A stretch of DNA of 64,000 nucleotides from Triops longicaudatus (lineage: Eukaryota; Arthropoda; Branchiopoda; Notostraca; Triopsidae), in the NCBI GenBank assembly GCA_022885665.1, contig JAGQDJ010000633.1, positions 558,001 through 622,000 of the forward strand. The letters run 5' to 3'. Of this stretch, positions 10,903-23,855 are shown piece after piece (within the stretch, counting starts at the first letter, position 1; the number at the start of each line of letters is the position of its first letter). Under the pieces are notes generated by a model that did not search any database, was not told where the DNA came from, and saw only the letters and a list, made by a program, of their open reading frames with translations. The position numbers were made by a program, and so were the translations under genes.

Positions 10903-13900
10903 ATGCCCGAACCGGAGGCCGCAGCCGTTCCCTCCAAAGAGAAATCCAAGGAGAAGGAACAGGAGAAAGAAGCAAAACAAAAGAAGTCTAAAACTAAACC
11001 TGAAAAGGAGTCTGCTGAAAAAGAACCTGTCACCCGCGGCAAATTGACATTGGCCCGAGTTCATATGCTGGATGGTACCGTTCAGGACGTCAGCATAGAC
11101 AAACGCGCCAAAGGACAAGAGCTAATTGATAGGGTCTGCGATCTAGTAGACCTATTAGAAAAGGACTACTTCGGAATTCATTTCTTAGACGCCGAAAATA
11201 CACGCATTTGGTTGGCTCCAGACAAGCGTATAGCGAAGCAAATTAAAAGTAACATTTTCCGTCTTATATTTATCGTTAAGTAAATGTGGTTTTGTATGAC
11301 AGGCCGTCCATGGGAGTTTTCGTTCGAAGTGAAATTCTACCCTCCTGACCCATCACTGCTCCAGGAAGACATTACTCGCTATCAGCTGTGTCTCCAAGTG
11401 CGCAACGACATTCTTTCTGGAAAGTAATGACGCATCCAACCATTTAACCACTACTAGACTCGTTAACGCTCTTTCTTTGTTTCATTAAAGGCTGCCATGC
11501 TCGATGGTTACACATGCACTGTTGGGTGCCTACTTGGTACAATCGGAATTGGGTGATTATGACCCTTCCGCGCACACACCTGGCTATTTACGCGATTTTC
11601 GCATTGCACCCAATCAAACTCCGGAATTAGAGGAAAAAGTTGCCGAACTACATCGCACGCTACGAGGCCAGAGTCCTGAAGAGGCAGAGCTCCATTATTT
11701 GGAAAATGCCAAGAAATTGGCAATGTACGGCGTGGATTTGCATGCAGCCAGGGACTCGGAAGGTGTTGATATCCTTCTTGGTATATGTGCTTCGGGAATT
11801 TTGGTCTACCGCGATCGGCTACGCATCAACCGATTCGCTTGGCCCAAGATTCTCAAGATTTCTTATAAGCGTAGCGGATTTTACATCAAAATTCGGCCGG
11901 GAGAGTTTGAACAGTTTGAATCTACTGTGGGATTCAAGTTAGCCAATCACAAGGCGTCCAAGAGATGCTGGAAAGTCGCTGTGGAGCATCACACTTTCTT
12001 CAGGTGAGTGTACAGATGCGATTTAGTGTCCAAATTTCATTTAAATACTTTAATTTACAGACTTTAATACGGATTTCTTTATTTTTTTAAAAAAATTTTT
12101 TTTATTTATTTCATGTTTTAAATGCGGATTCTGTTGTAGGTTGAAGAGTCCTGAACCTATTAACAAACCCGGTTTGTTTCCCCGCTTGGGCTCCAAGTTC
12201 AGGTACTCTGGTCGCACGCAGTACCAGACCCGGCAATCCGTGATCGAACGCCCTGCTCCGCAGTTCCAACGTACCTTGTCTTCGCGTCAGCCTCCTGGAG
12301 CAGGCTCACGGTCACTGGACACGTTGTCCTCTGCTGCAGCGAAACCACCACAACGGGAAGTGAAGCGCACGGCAGTAGGTAGCGCGCCATTCCCTCCTAC
12401 GTCCCAACCTTTGATGAAGGAAGGTCCGCGGGAGGGCGAATGGGAAGAAGATGCTGGCAACGGAGCAGCAGCTGCCGAGCGTAGACGCGAACGTGAACGC
12501 GCTTCACAAGAATCCAAAGAGAGGGAAGAACATGATAAGCCCAAGGACAAGGTAGCGTATATACCTGGTTGTTCGTATTCAGTTGATAGGATTTAAAGGC
12601 GCCCATTTTGCCATTATCGATAGACTACGCTTTTCCGACGCCATAGTTGCCTAGCTAGCCTTTTTGTTCGTTTGTAAACTACAGAGTCGTTCTTTAAAGG
12701 ACAGAGTCGTAAATTAGACTTATTTACCACATTAGTAGTTATTTACTACATCAAGGCTTTAGTGTCGCATCCAAAACCATTTATCTGATAACACAGTACG
12801 AATCTAAAGGAGAAAATTTAATTTCTGACTCTCACGGAAAGTAGTTAAAATGAAGTTTTTCCAGATAGCTTTGAAACAAAACGTCTGTGAGTATAAAGGG
12901 TCACGTACTGTCTGTGATATTCGTGGTATGCGGGTACAACCTTATAATTCACTTAGAAGCATGCAAAGCCGCGGTTTCTAACATACTTAACGTTTTTGTA
13001 TGTTAAGCTCAGTTCTTCATAGCTGTGATTTCAGTTGACCGTGCAGTCAACGTATTTGAGTAACGTAGCGTCAGACGTCGTTATATTATAGAACTTTTTT
13101 GTGTGTGTGTGTTTTTACCTCGTGATAATACTTTGAACAGGAACTGTCCTTTAATCCTTAGACTGCAAAGGTTGTGGGTGTGCCTTAGTAAACACGAAGA
13201 TTAATCTAGTGTAAATTCTTGCGGGCTGTTTTGATTGCGAGCTTCTCTGTCACTAATGAAATCACTTTTAAAAGGGTTGTGTGTCAGTTGATTTTTTTCT
13301 GAATTCGAGTTTTTTACTGTGGGTCGAAACTAACATTAACCCGTTTTCCACTCCTTCCCACATCTTGCTACCTTCTCCACCTTCCTGGCTTACTTTACTG
13401 CGCAATCTATTTGTCGATTGCGCAGTCCTCTCGTGCATCTTCTCCTTCTGCTGCTTCTTCAACCAGCTCCGAAGAAGGCGAGTATACCGTGAGCCATCCA
13501 GAAATCGTAGAGGTTACAGAACACGAGGTGGGTCTACCGAAAGTTTCGCATGCTGACGTTACAGTACGTCAACCTTCTTTTCCGTTAGCTCCTCCCTCCC
13601 TACGTTCTTCAGCCTCCCCGCTCTTTAACCGTCACTCGGTGACGCTGTTCCCCTTCGATAACCACGAACCCCCACACCAGCGACATTCTTTAACGCGAGT
13701 TGTTTCTGCTACTGTGAAAGATGGCCACAAACCACCTGAACAGCAAAAGGTATCCGCCACCGTCTCCAAGACATCAATTCAACGGCCCAAAACACCAGTT
13801 CCTGCGCCTCCGAATGGTCAACCAAACCGAAAAAGCGAAGCTCAGTCCAATAATAAAACTGTTATTCAACCTGTCAACGCAGCTCCTGTAAAATCCTGGG

Positions 13901-16900
13901 AGGACGTGGCTCGGGTATCGAAAACTCCTCCTCCACAAAGGGCAGAGCGGGAGGTGGTTTCGGACAGCGACGTAGAAGTGCAACATGAAGTCCGCAGCCG
14001 ATCGTCCACTTTGGTGGAATCCGTTTACGTGACTTCTTCGAATTCTTCCTCCAGCTCCTCCTTGCAACATTTTTCAGATTCTTTAATTGAACTAGACCTA
14101 CCACCTCCGCCTCCCGAAACACCGCCTCCTGCCATAACCCCGCCCCCTGTCGCCAAAGACTTATCCAACACCCGAAAGCGCGAGTCTGCTTCGCGGCTTA
14201 GCTTCGTAGCTGCCATAATAGACCCGGGAGAAACGGAAGTGGCCTACTCCAAACCCGTAGAAAAGCCTCATCCCCAAATAGCCATGCCTTTAGATAGTCC
14301 CACTGAGGTATTCTGTTTCGGTTTTACCGTGTCATTTTCCCCCTACGTCCTCCCGGTCCGTCCTAAAGAGCTTGTGCCGTCCAGTAAATATGTCCTGGAA
14401 GGGAAGAACGTATCCTGGTGATGGTCACTGCTTCTCGTGTACGTCGTTTTCGCAGGAGCAAAAAGTTTTCTTCCACGAGCACCGCCTTATACTCCTTAGC
14501 TTCTCTTGAAACGTCATCGCTTTTATAGTAAACTAAGTTGCTCTTTTCTTTGTTATTTGTTACCTTTTAGGGCTTCTGTGCATTTGTGTTAGCGGTTAAA
14601 GACGTTACTTGACATGCATATTGCTGACACGTTCTTTTGCTTTTCTCTTTGTTTGTTTATAGAAACCGATCGGAGGTGTCGCAGTACTACCGCCGGTAGA
14701 TTTGGGCGCTGCCAAGCTGAAGAAAAAGGACGAAAGCTCGGATTCTCACGCTTCTCCGAATCATTTAGGACGAGGTGACAACAAAAGTCCACTGCCCTCG
14801 CCTAACAAGGTAAAATGAGTTTTGTGCTGTCTTTCAAATTTAATTTCAGTATGCTAAGCTAAGAAAGGCTGGCCGATAACTTTTAAGATCATTGAATCTA
14901 ATTTTTTAATAAATTTTAAGTTTAATTCAAGACGTTAAACTTGCTGTCTAGACGTTAAATTCTAGACGTTAAACTGGGGTTATTTTGAATATTTTTTATA
15001 AAACCGTAGAAAATCTACTGTTCTCAACTACTTAATACAACGCAGTAACTTACATGTTATTAGATTAGCTGTGAAGAAACTTTTCTGTAAGGGAAACTTT
15101 TCTGGAGATCTCTTCATTCATCTTTTTAATTCTAATACGTTTAATTTCCTTTTTTTGTGTTACACGGGAGGTGTGAAAAACTATAGATAGCTGTGTGATT
15201 TCTCTTATTAAATCTACTATAATTTTTTAACTCTTAAAATCACGGCCCGTCTTTCTTATATCAAATGGACAACGAACGTTTGGTCACGTAAAACTGCTTG
15301 CGCATGCGTATCGCATGGTCGTATATGCATCGGCCTGAGAATGTATAAATTTACCGTAGGACGTGCTTGTAGCAACCACTGTCACGCGCTTGAGTGGTAC
15401 CAATAGCACTTATGGTACTCGTCCTTATACTTACGAAGAGGAGCCGCGTAGCGGACAGGGTAAGAAGACATTTGAGCCTCAAACTGTTCAAGGCTTCCGG
15501 TACGATTCCCCATCCCCGTCCGACCGCGCTAGCTCACCGGGCAGCGACAGCATTAGCCGTAACCGGGTCTCGCAGGACAGCAGCGGCTCAGGTGGTCAGC
15601 GCATGGCAGGGTTGGCCTTTTCTTACGGTCAACCGAAATTGGATTATGTCGAATCGGCAACGAATCGCTTTCCTCAAAAGTCCGCCGTCAGCAATGGCAG
15701 CCCAGCTGGCAAGCCTGATAAAAAGGGGCGTGTCCGAACAGGTATTCCTGGTTTAGATAACGAGGGTAGCTCGGATAGCGAGTTGGATGAGTACGAAGCC
15801 GAGCCTGCCGCGTATGTAGAAGACTTGATGAAAGCCGCAGCCGGTGGCGCCAAAATTGTTAAGACAACTACGAAGCAAACAGTCGTTAGCGATAAGTCTG
15901 GGCTTCGGCACGATCGTGAAGACCGATTTGAGGATTTGAGCCAACCTGGAGCCACGCCTACCGTTACCACAAGCTCCACCCAGGTACCGTGGTGAATGCC
16001 TTTTACACTTGCTTGATTGGCTTGACAATTGTTCGCATGTGCCACGTATTTAGTGTGTTGTTAACAATTCTTTTGGACCTAATTTCAACAATTGGGGTGT
16101 TTTGTTGTAAATAGGCAGAGCGAAATGCGGACGATGGAGGTGAAATACCACACGTACGCGCCACCCAGGTGACTACTAGAACCGCCCTGACCACAGAGGA
16201 CCAGAACAAAAAAGCAACAACTTCCCAAATTCAAGAAAAGACCTTCCGCGCCACAACCATGACCACAGCGTCTCGTCAAGAGCAACGCGTAGTGACGCAA
16301 GAGACGCGACACACGGCCACGATTTTAGCCTCGCCATTGGCCGATACCAGCTTAACTTCCTCTGGACAAGTAAGCAGAAGGCGTTGTATACATGGGCGTT
16401 TTTTACACCAAACACTGAGAAGCTAACCGATTAAGTAACAGCAACAATCTACTGATTAGCCGGTAGATTTTACTAGCAAGCATTGTTTATTTTCTTATTT
16501 ATTTATTTTTTTGGCTTACGCATGGTCCTTGCATTCTTTTTGTAAATCTGGGTATTAATTTAATTGCTATATTATCTTACAAACTAACTCGGTTTGTTGC
16601 ACGTGTGGTTCTAACCTTTGCATGTGCCTGCTCCTAACATGGGAAAGGTTGTGGATAGTAGTAGAAAACGCACCCCTTCTTCCTCCTCTTCGTCAACTTC
16701 TGGGAGTAGCAGTGATAGTGATAGCGATAGCCATGGAACATGGGACTCTGGCACGCCAGTAGACATTCCTTCGTATAAGGTTTCATGTTTTGTTCATTTG
16801 GCATATATTCGTGAACTGCATAAATTAGTTCTACGAGTTAACGGCGATCATAGCAAAACATTAAAATTTCAATGGTTTTAGGACCCCGTGATTGTCAAGA

Positions 16901-17362
16901 CGGAGAGTGTGAAATATGAAGATGGCTCTGACGCTGCTGTTCCACCCATGTCAACCACGTCGGTACCATTCGTCCCTACCGAAACCCGAACTTTAGGCTT
17001 TGGTTCCACGTCTATTGATGATGTAGCATCGCAGATTATCAGCACGCAAAATATAACCTCGAAAACCCGCACGGTGGAGACGACCACGGTATGCGTTGCT
17101 TATTTATTCCTTTTATGTGCTTATATATTGATACAAGGAATGTTTGTAAGAATTAATTTTCTTTTTACAGTACAAAACCGAGCATGCCGGTTTAGTGGAG
17201 ACGCGAGTGGAGCAAAAGATTACCATTCAAAGTGACGGGGACCCGATTGACCATGATCGTGCCTTGGCAGAGGCTATTCAAGAAGCGACTGCCATGAACC
17301 CCGATATGACCGTTGAGAAAATCGAGATTCAGCAACAAGCACCAGAAAACATTTCCCATTAA
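10903..17362 (+). CDS. cora: Protein 4.1 family member (coracle-like), FERM domain
   Basis: Membrane-cytoskeleton linker; the insect orthologue coracle is a core septate-junction protein that binds neurexin IV. Exons: 10903-11248, 11303-11423, 11491-12003, 12140-12551, 13426-14307, 14663-14809, 15360-15983, 16115-16369, 16648-16779, 16882-17088, 17171-17362. Phases close to 1,276 aa. A Lys/Glu-rich N-terminus leads into the three-lobe FERM domain (about residues 46-330, from GKLTLARVHMLDGTVQDVSI), the FERM-adjacent region (FRYSGRTQYQT) and a long Ser/Thr/Pro-rich middle. The 4.1 C-terminal domain is in the last two exons (GLVETRVEQKITIQSDGDP ... TAMNPDMTVEKIEIQQQ) and is what resembles coracle most. 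I do not see a clear spectrin-actin binding domain. The acceptor at 16648 has a weak pyrimidine tract, so that exon start is least certain. Alternative splicing of the middle exons is likely, as is known for the family. Confidence 0.93.
12552..13425 (+). other. Intron 4 of the protein 4.1 gene (874 bp)
   Basis: The longest intron of this gene. Donor GACAAG|GTAGCG and acceptor GCGCAG|TCCTCT are both in phase 0. A family-specific exon could be hidden here, but I see no open frame with both splice sites that I would support. Confidence 0.4.
14931..14975 (+). repeat. Three short direct copies of GACGTTAAA
   Basis: GACGTTAAACT, GACGTTAAATT and GACGTTAAACT start at 14931, 14951 and 14965 in an intron of the protein 4.1 gene. 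Spacing is uneven (20 and 14 bp), so this looks like a small decayed tandem duplication. Confidence 0.6.
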
Positions 17363-18201
17363 TCACAGCTTCCGCCCTCCAAGTTTAACCCTGTATCGTT
17401 TTTGATTGTTTACGTTGAAAGCTGAAACAAGAAGCAGAATATTTTTTTATTAATTTCACGCACCGGCTTCTCCGTTTTACTTCAGTTTTCTGTTTAGTAG
17501 TTGCAGAATTGCCGGCCAAATTTTGTTTCCTTTGAAAATATAAGGGGGAAATTTTAGCTTCCAACTTTGTGACATGTGAAAAAAAAATGTGAAAGATTTT
17601 AGAACTTAGAGAGATCCGATTAGTAATTTTTTTTATAAAATGGTTTATCTTAGTTTCTGAAGTTTAACATTTCCTGGGATACTAAACAAAAAATAAGTGT
17701 GCAAATGCAGCTTCAGCCTGTAATTTAGTGCGGACGATTTATCTTTTTCTAGTTTGTGTTTCTCTAGCTTTTCTTGAAGACAAAAAATAAGCGTCCCGTG
17801 TTACATTCTTCAGTAAATGGATGTGGCACTTGATGAATACACCATTGTGAAAATTACTGAACTGTCGAAAATATTTACTTTTCCTTTAATTAAACTTTGA
17901 TTATATGGAATATGTTAATTAAAGTGTAATAATATTTATTGTATATTTTTAAATAGTCCCTTAAAACTTTAAATATTCTTCAGATATGAGTTGGATCACG
18001 TTATGTAATTTGAAGTAATCACATACAGGAGCAATGTAAAATGTGTTCTGTCACTGCTCCCCATCTTCTAGCAAAACAGACTGGCTAACGCAAGTTAGTA
18101 TCTTCGAATAACACAGTAAAAACCGCGTGTATTCAATGTATTTACAGCTTTTTATTGTTTATATATCCCTTCCTTTATTGGAACAGTGCAGATCGATCTA
18201 A
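17363..18201. other. Convergent 3' spacer, protein 4.1 / VPS25
   Basis: AT-rich 839 bp between two convergent stop codons, probably mostly the 3' UTR of the protein 4.1 gene, for which I see only variant poly(A) signals (ATTAAA-like near 17918). AATAAA on the minus strand at 18174-18179, only 23 bases past the VPS25 stop, is a good poly(A) signal for VPS25. Confidence 0.45.
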
Positions 18202-18726
18202 CTAAGCGAATTTTACACCTTCGTTATCCCCCATAAGAACGGCTTTCCCTTCCTTTTCCAATATATGTAATGCCTTGATAAGAACTTCCTTCTCAAGACC
18301 ATAAAATTCTTCATTAACTGTATCGGCTCCGTTGGTTAATTCAAACACTGTGCAAACGGTATTGGAGAAGCCGTTGTCCGTAGCCCAGGTATAAATTAAT
18401 GAAGCCCAATCAGCTGGAGTTTTCCAGTAGATGTAAAACCGCTCTTTCTTCTTATCCGCCCACTCAAGTAATCCTAGTTTCTGAAGGCTCTCTAGAACCA
18501 ACATAACACCTTCATAGGGCAGCTTCCGGTCGATTTTTGCATTGATGAACAAAGGTAACGAATAGATGTCAGCTACGGATTGGGCCCATAGACGTTTCAC
18601 CCGAAAATAGTCCAATATCATCTGTCGCCATGCTTCTAGTTGTTTTTCTTGCGTTTCCTGGTTGGGTTGAATCGTGAAGAACGGCGGGAAGTTATATTGC
18701 CAGGGGAAGGTGAATTCAGTTTCCAT
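18202..18726 (-). CDS. VPS25: VPS25, ESCRT-II subunit
   Basis: Subunit of ESCRT-II, which binds ESCRT-III and sorts ubiquitinated membrane proteins into multivesicular bodies. The protein is 174 aa, close to the 176 aa of human VPS25. It starts with the expected PWQYNFPPFFTIQPN segment (the PPXF-like motif that contacts VPS22/VPS36) and contains the two winged-helix repeats (about 1-100 and 101-174), including the KKERFYIYWKTPADWASLIY region. It is one uninterrupted exon, unusual beside its intron-rich neighbours. The frame stays open for 81 codons upstream of the chosen Met, but that extension has no similarity to VPS25 and reads as 5' UTR. A poly(A) signal sits 23 bases past the stop. Confidence 0.96.
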   Translation of the reverse strand: METEFTFPWQYNFPPFFTIQPNQETQEKQLEAWRQMILDYFRVKRLWAQSVADIYSLPLFINAKIDRKLPYEGVMLVLESLQKLGLLEWADKKKERFYIYWKTPADWASLIYTWATDNGFSNTVCTVFELTNGADTVNEEFYGLEKEVLIKALHILEKEGKAVLMGDNEGVKFA

Positions 18727-20404
18727 GGCAGTGAATTTGATACCTAAAGCAATGCTGTTAGATATTATATATTTTATGGAAAGTAATTTTTCCAATTCCT
18801 TGCCTTTGAAAACTGAGTTCATAATATCAAGCTTTCGGTTAAATGTACAGATAACCTTTGAGTTATGAGACACTAAAAGTATTTTTCCATAATTGACGCA
18901 ACTATGCTTAAATTTGGGTATGGCAAGTCGGGTAGATTTGTGGGATAACGATCTCTTTTTCGCATGCAATAATTGCTATGTTATTGTATGCATTGTTGCT
19001 GCACACTAAAAAGTAAACTGTAAAGGACTTCGGTTAAGTTTGCCTTTGTAAGCGCAAAATTCAGCTACTTATCGTTACACTGACCGTTCAAAAAATAGTG
19101 ATTCCATGAAATTCTTTAAAACATGGAAAGTAGAAAAAATCGTTAAGTAGAATTGATATGTCATGTGGTATTTACCTCAATAAGGCACGAAGTATGGAAA
19201 TTCACTGTGAAGGGATTTCGTCCGGTGACACCTCGTTTGTTGTTTATTTACATATCGCCTGTTCAAACCACTAGTGGCGTCTCTTCTGGGAGTGCATTTG
19301 CGGCAAGCTTAGCACTTCCTACTTCGTGGCAGTACAATTGCTTCGAAGCAGAAATAGCTAGATCCGTATAATTGAATAGCCTTAGGAATCAAATCATTAG
19401 AAGGGCCTAAAAGATTTATAATGGGAGGCAGATTTGGCTATTTTACGAAAGAAATTAGCGGCTTAATATAAAAATGTCGCCTTGGATTTTTACAACATAG
19501 GCTAGTTATTCAGAAAACAGCCACAACAGAGATTCTTCCGCTAGAGCTTTCGATTTGTGAAAGTTTCGTATAAACTAACAGAGGCACAGAAAAATTTTTA
19601 ACACATTTTATCATAGCCATTTCAACTATTGTTTGGTTTGGTAATTGTTTAAAGACGAACGACATCGATATACCGATGTATTATCGTCTTCGGCTTTAAT
19701 TCTTTAACTATTCTTATTTTGCTTTAAAATGTGACACGATAAAAGCTTTAAAATACATACAATCTCCTGAATACTTAAAGTTGTTTAAAGTTTACATTAT
19801 TCGTCCTTGAATCAGTAAGATTATTCAGAGTCTCGCTACTACGACTGTATTTCGAACCCTTCATTCAAACTTCTGTAATAAAAAAAATGTAATAACCGAG
19901 CTCTGGCATACTAGAAATATATGGGATTCGAACGGGACGGCAAATTCAACATGCAATAAGTTTTAAATTAATTTTGGGCGATAAGTGGAATCCCTTTTAG
20001 AGTGAGACTGACAACAGGAGAATTACGCAGATTTAATCACTTTCAGTTGATAAGGAATTGCAATCAATTAAGTGCATCAGTATTGCCAATTGTGGAACCC
20101 TAAGGAAACATGTGTGAATCGCCTTTTTCATTTAGTAGCTCACGAGCCATTCGCAGATCGAGCGATAAACAGGATGTAATGTTTATAAGAATTGGAAGAT
20201 CGCTTAAAACTTCAGATTTTGTAAGCTTAGACTTTTCTTCATGTGTTATTCTTTATGCCAATATTATTTTTTCTTCCAGGCCCTTGTTTTCCAGTTCCCC
20301 GTGTAATTGCGGTTTACGTATAATCAAGGAGTTTTAGCTTTGTAATTGGATTCCTGCGTTCTGTCACTATCTGCCACCGACTTGAAGCATACTATGAAGA
20401 AGCT
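18727..20404. other. Divergent spacer between VPS25 and POSH
   Basis: 1.7 kb of AT-rich sequence holding two promoters. A pyrimidine-rich AG acceptor near 20265-20280 may end a 5'-UTR intron of POSH. Short open frames here have no recognisable content. Confidence 0.4.
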
Positions 20405-23400
20405 ATGGAAGAGTGGATGATAAATGACCTACTGGAATGCTCAGTATGCTTAGAACGCTTGGATGTTTCTAGCAAAGTGTTGCCCTGCCAGCATACCTTC
20501 TGCAGAAAATGCCTGCAAGAAATTGTAAGTACTCACAAGGAGCTCCGCTGCCCAGAATGTCGAGTTTTAGTGCAAACCAGTATCGACGCACTTCCACCCA
20601 ATATTCTACTGATGAGGATATTAGAAGGAATGAAAAACATCCCCAAACCTAAACCTGTAGACCATGTTCCTGAGTCAGAAGTTGCCGCGTCCCTTGCAAG
20701 CAAGGGTACCGTGTTATCTCAGGAACCGCCTCTTTCAACTTCATCACCACAGAACGGGGTACCGTCACCGCCTGCCTCTACTCCTGTCCAGTCCGTTCAA
20801 CTCTCAAATGCTTCTAGAACAGAGCCAGTGCCTGTTTGTCAGGTTTTACTTACCTACGCTCAGCCTTGCGCGAAAGCCTTGTACAATTTTGACTCCAAAG
20901 AGTCTGGGTAAAAGTTTTACTTATTTTATACGTTCTTTTTGCTTACGTGGTATTCCAACAGGGATTTGAATTTCAAAAAGGGAGATATTATTCTGCTTAA
21001 GAAACAAATTGATGCTAATTGGTACCTTGGCCAGTTGGGTAGCTCTCAAGGCTATTTTCCTGCGACTTACGTGCAGGTAAATATAGTTTAAAAAAGATAT
21101 TGCACTTTATTGCACTGTAAATAGTCTCATTTTTTATCTTGTTTATTTTGTTCCCCAGATTATAACACCCTTGCCCAGCCTCGTGCCCCAATGCAAAGCT
21201 CTCTACGATTTCAAAATGACAAACGATGATGAAAAAGATTGCTTAAGTTTCTCAAAAGTAAATATATTCTTTACCTGAAATCTAACTAATGAAACTATGT
21301 CGCCGATTCAATAGAACGAGATTGTGACAGTGATCAGGAGAGTGGACGAAAACTGGGCTGAGGGTAAACTCGGCGACCGTATCGGAATTTTCCCCATTTC
21401 GTTCGTTGAGATGAACAACTTGGCTAAATTACTCATGAAAACTCCCATAAAGTAATGCAATCTTAATTTTTTTACTATTACTTTCTGAGGTGACATATTT
21501 TAAGTAGTAATTCATAATGCATATTTCAATTTGTCGTTTACAGCAATACCCCTGCGGTAACTACTGTTAATTCGGTAGAAAGTGGCGAGTATGTGGCCTT
21601 AACATCGGGTGCTGGTGTAGCTCAGTCGCAAACTCATAGTGCATCTTCTTCAAAACCTTCCTCAAATTCCGTTACATCCAGCTCTGATTCTTCACCCACT
21701 AGTCCCGGATCTTCGCCGCATGCAAACCAACCTCAAGGTTTCTGAGCTACAACATTAAAAAAAAGCATAAAATTTATCTGTGGATAGCAAGTTGCGATAA
21801 TGATTTTTTTTATTATTATTTTTTTTTTTTTGCAGTTCTGGTACGCAATTCGTCGAGTCGTCGCTCGCATCGTGAAAAGCGCCATAGCTTGAACGCCAAG
21901 CCCCAAAATGCTCCAGCTCATGATGCACCTGTTGTACACCGGCACTCAGCAGAAATTGTGAATTACCCCGAAGAACGAAGCACTCCGTTACGCAGCCGGC
22001 GTCAAGCTAACGCGCATCAGGAAAGTGTAATATCTGAAACTGGAGTGCTTATCCCGGGAATTCCATCTCCACCCACTCCAAAGCCTGCGAAGCAGACCTC
22101 CAGCATACTCCACCCTCCAGCCTTGTATTTTTTAGTCTTATTCTGAGTTAAAATGCGGAAAATAATCTTTATTGTTTACAAGGTATATCGCACTGTACCC
22201 GTACAAACCTCAAAAAGCGGATGAATTAGAATTACGAAAAGGAGCTTTATATACCGTAACCGACAAGTGCCAAGACGGGTGGTTTCGTGGAACAAGTGTA
22301 CGAACGCAACTGTCGGGCGTTTTCCCGGGTAATTATGTGCAACCTGTTAAGTAAGTGTATTTCTTCCATTAACGTAAATTCACTGCGGACCAAATTAATT
22401 TCTGCCAACTTTTCCGTCACAGATCACACCCCCACCCGCATCTTTCTTTGGTCCCACCTCCACACTTGGCCACACCATGCACCAGCAGTTCAGTGAGTTC
22501 GCCTTCGCGACCTACAGGTGTGCTCAAGGCCCCTTTGCCTTCTCTGAGTCCTCGTAGCAGTACGGCAGGCTCCACGCAGCCGCCAGAGCTGCCACCAAGA
22601 GCGTTGAGTCCTCATTTGCCTTTGCCACCTGCACCACGGCCGTTGTCCCCTAATCCCCTTCCTTCTAACACCTCCGCTTCTGCTTCGATACCTGCTGCCA
22701 TGGTACATCGCTTGGCAAACGCCCCAGTTCCAGCTCCAGCAAGAAATCTGTAAGCTTTTACGCATTTATTAACTCTTTTCTTTTAAGTCTAACTCTTTGT
22801 TTTCCCGTGGCCGTACAACAGAGAAGGGAGGAATTTGGGAGGAAGCGTGGTTCCACCACCAAATGTTGTCTTGGAAGCGAGTCCAAAGAGCGAAAAGGTA
22901 CATTGGTTATTTATGGCAGTGCTTCTCAGTAGTTTTCGCCTGTTACCCAAAATCATCTATCAAAAACCCCTTCTTAATTAGTGTAACTTAAATTGATTTA
23001 TTCTTCAAATTATAGCATTTCATTTCCTTCACACTGAAAGTCTTTTCAGAACCAAATTGCATGCAATCTAATTTTCGATTTTTCTTGTCATGGGCTACGT
23101 TCTTTAGATAATTTACCCACTAACTTTAGATAATTTACCCACTGTTAAGAAGTACTGATTTATGGAGTTACCGGTTACAACCAATTGTTTAGGACAAAAA
23201 GGATAAAGACAAAGCAGGTGGTTTAATGAAGCGGCTGACAGGAAAGAAAAAGACACACACGGCAACACCATATTCAATGGATAATCCTGTTTTCGAGGAC
23301 GCGCAAGCCCTATTAAGTGCGTCTGCAGCTGCATCGCCTATTACGCTTCATGTTCGGTAAATTATAAATACTAAGTTATCAGACATAGATTGTGTAATCT

Positions 23401-23855
23401 CTGGAATGATTTGTAGATCCGGGTCTTGTCCGAGTCAGCTTTTACACACATTGCCTGGTGATGCAATGACGGCAGATCCCAGAAAAAATAAATTTAACAG
23501 TACATCCCAAAGACTCAAAGTGGAAAATGATCAGTTAATTATGGTCAGCACAAGGTACAATTCAAAATGTTAAGATGTTGAAAGAAGTAACTGTTTCGTT
23601 CGTAGTCCCGAAATTGAAGCCGGGGAGAATGTCGAATCGATGAGTACAAACAAACCCAAGCCGCCAACGCCTTTAGTGCGAGAACGGTTCCGTTGCATTG
23701 TGCCATATCCACCGAACAGTGAATATGAGTTGGAGTTACGGCTGGGCGATGTCATTTATGTGCACAGAAAACGCGACGATGGCTGGTACAAAGGAACATT
23801 ATTACGGACTGGGAAAACGGGCTTATTCCCATCCTCCTTTGTAGAAAGTTTTTAA
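20405..23855 (+). CDS. POSH: POSH/SH3RF E3 ubiquitin ligase (RING plus four SH3 domains)
   Basis: Scaffold and E3 ligase that binds active Rac and assembles MLK/JNK signalling modules; also linked to trafficking. Exons: 20405-20907, 20962-21076, 21159-21257, 21315-21451, 21544-21737, 21836-22124, 22183-22350, 22423-22749, 22822-22897, 23193-23356, 23417-23554, 23606-23855. Phases close to 819 aa. A C3HC4 RING finger spans residues 12-53 (CSVCLERL ... LPCQHTFCRKCL ... CPEC). Four SH3 domains follow: about 155-212 (AKALYNF), 213-275 (CKALYDF), 446-500 (YIALYPYKP) and 760-819 (CIVPYPPNSEYELELRLGD). Between SH3-2 and SH3-3 lie the family motif RHSAEI and proline-rich stretches; the VRSGSCPS motif precedes SH3-4. 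This full RING-4xSH3 layout is diagnostic. The intron at 22125-22182 is only 58 bp. Confidence 0.96.
23103..23144 (+). repeat. Perfect 22-bp tandem duplication in a POSH intron
   Basis: CTTTAGATAATTTACCCACT occurs at 23103-23122 and again at 23125-23144, separated by AA. A recent local duplication with no visible function. Confidence 0.85.

Noticed and set aside
18727..18969. N-terminal extension of VPS25 by 81 residues
   Set aside because: No VPS25 I know has such an extension, its composition is unlike a protein domain, and the internal Met gives exactly the family length.
19921..19940. tRNA T-arm-like string (GGGATTCGAACGGGA)
   Set aside because: No acceptor stem, D-arm or anticodon arm can be placed around it.
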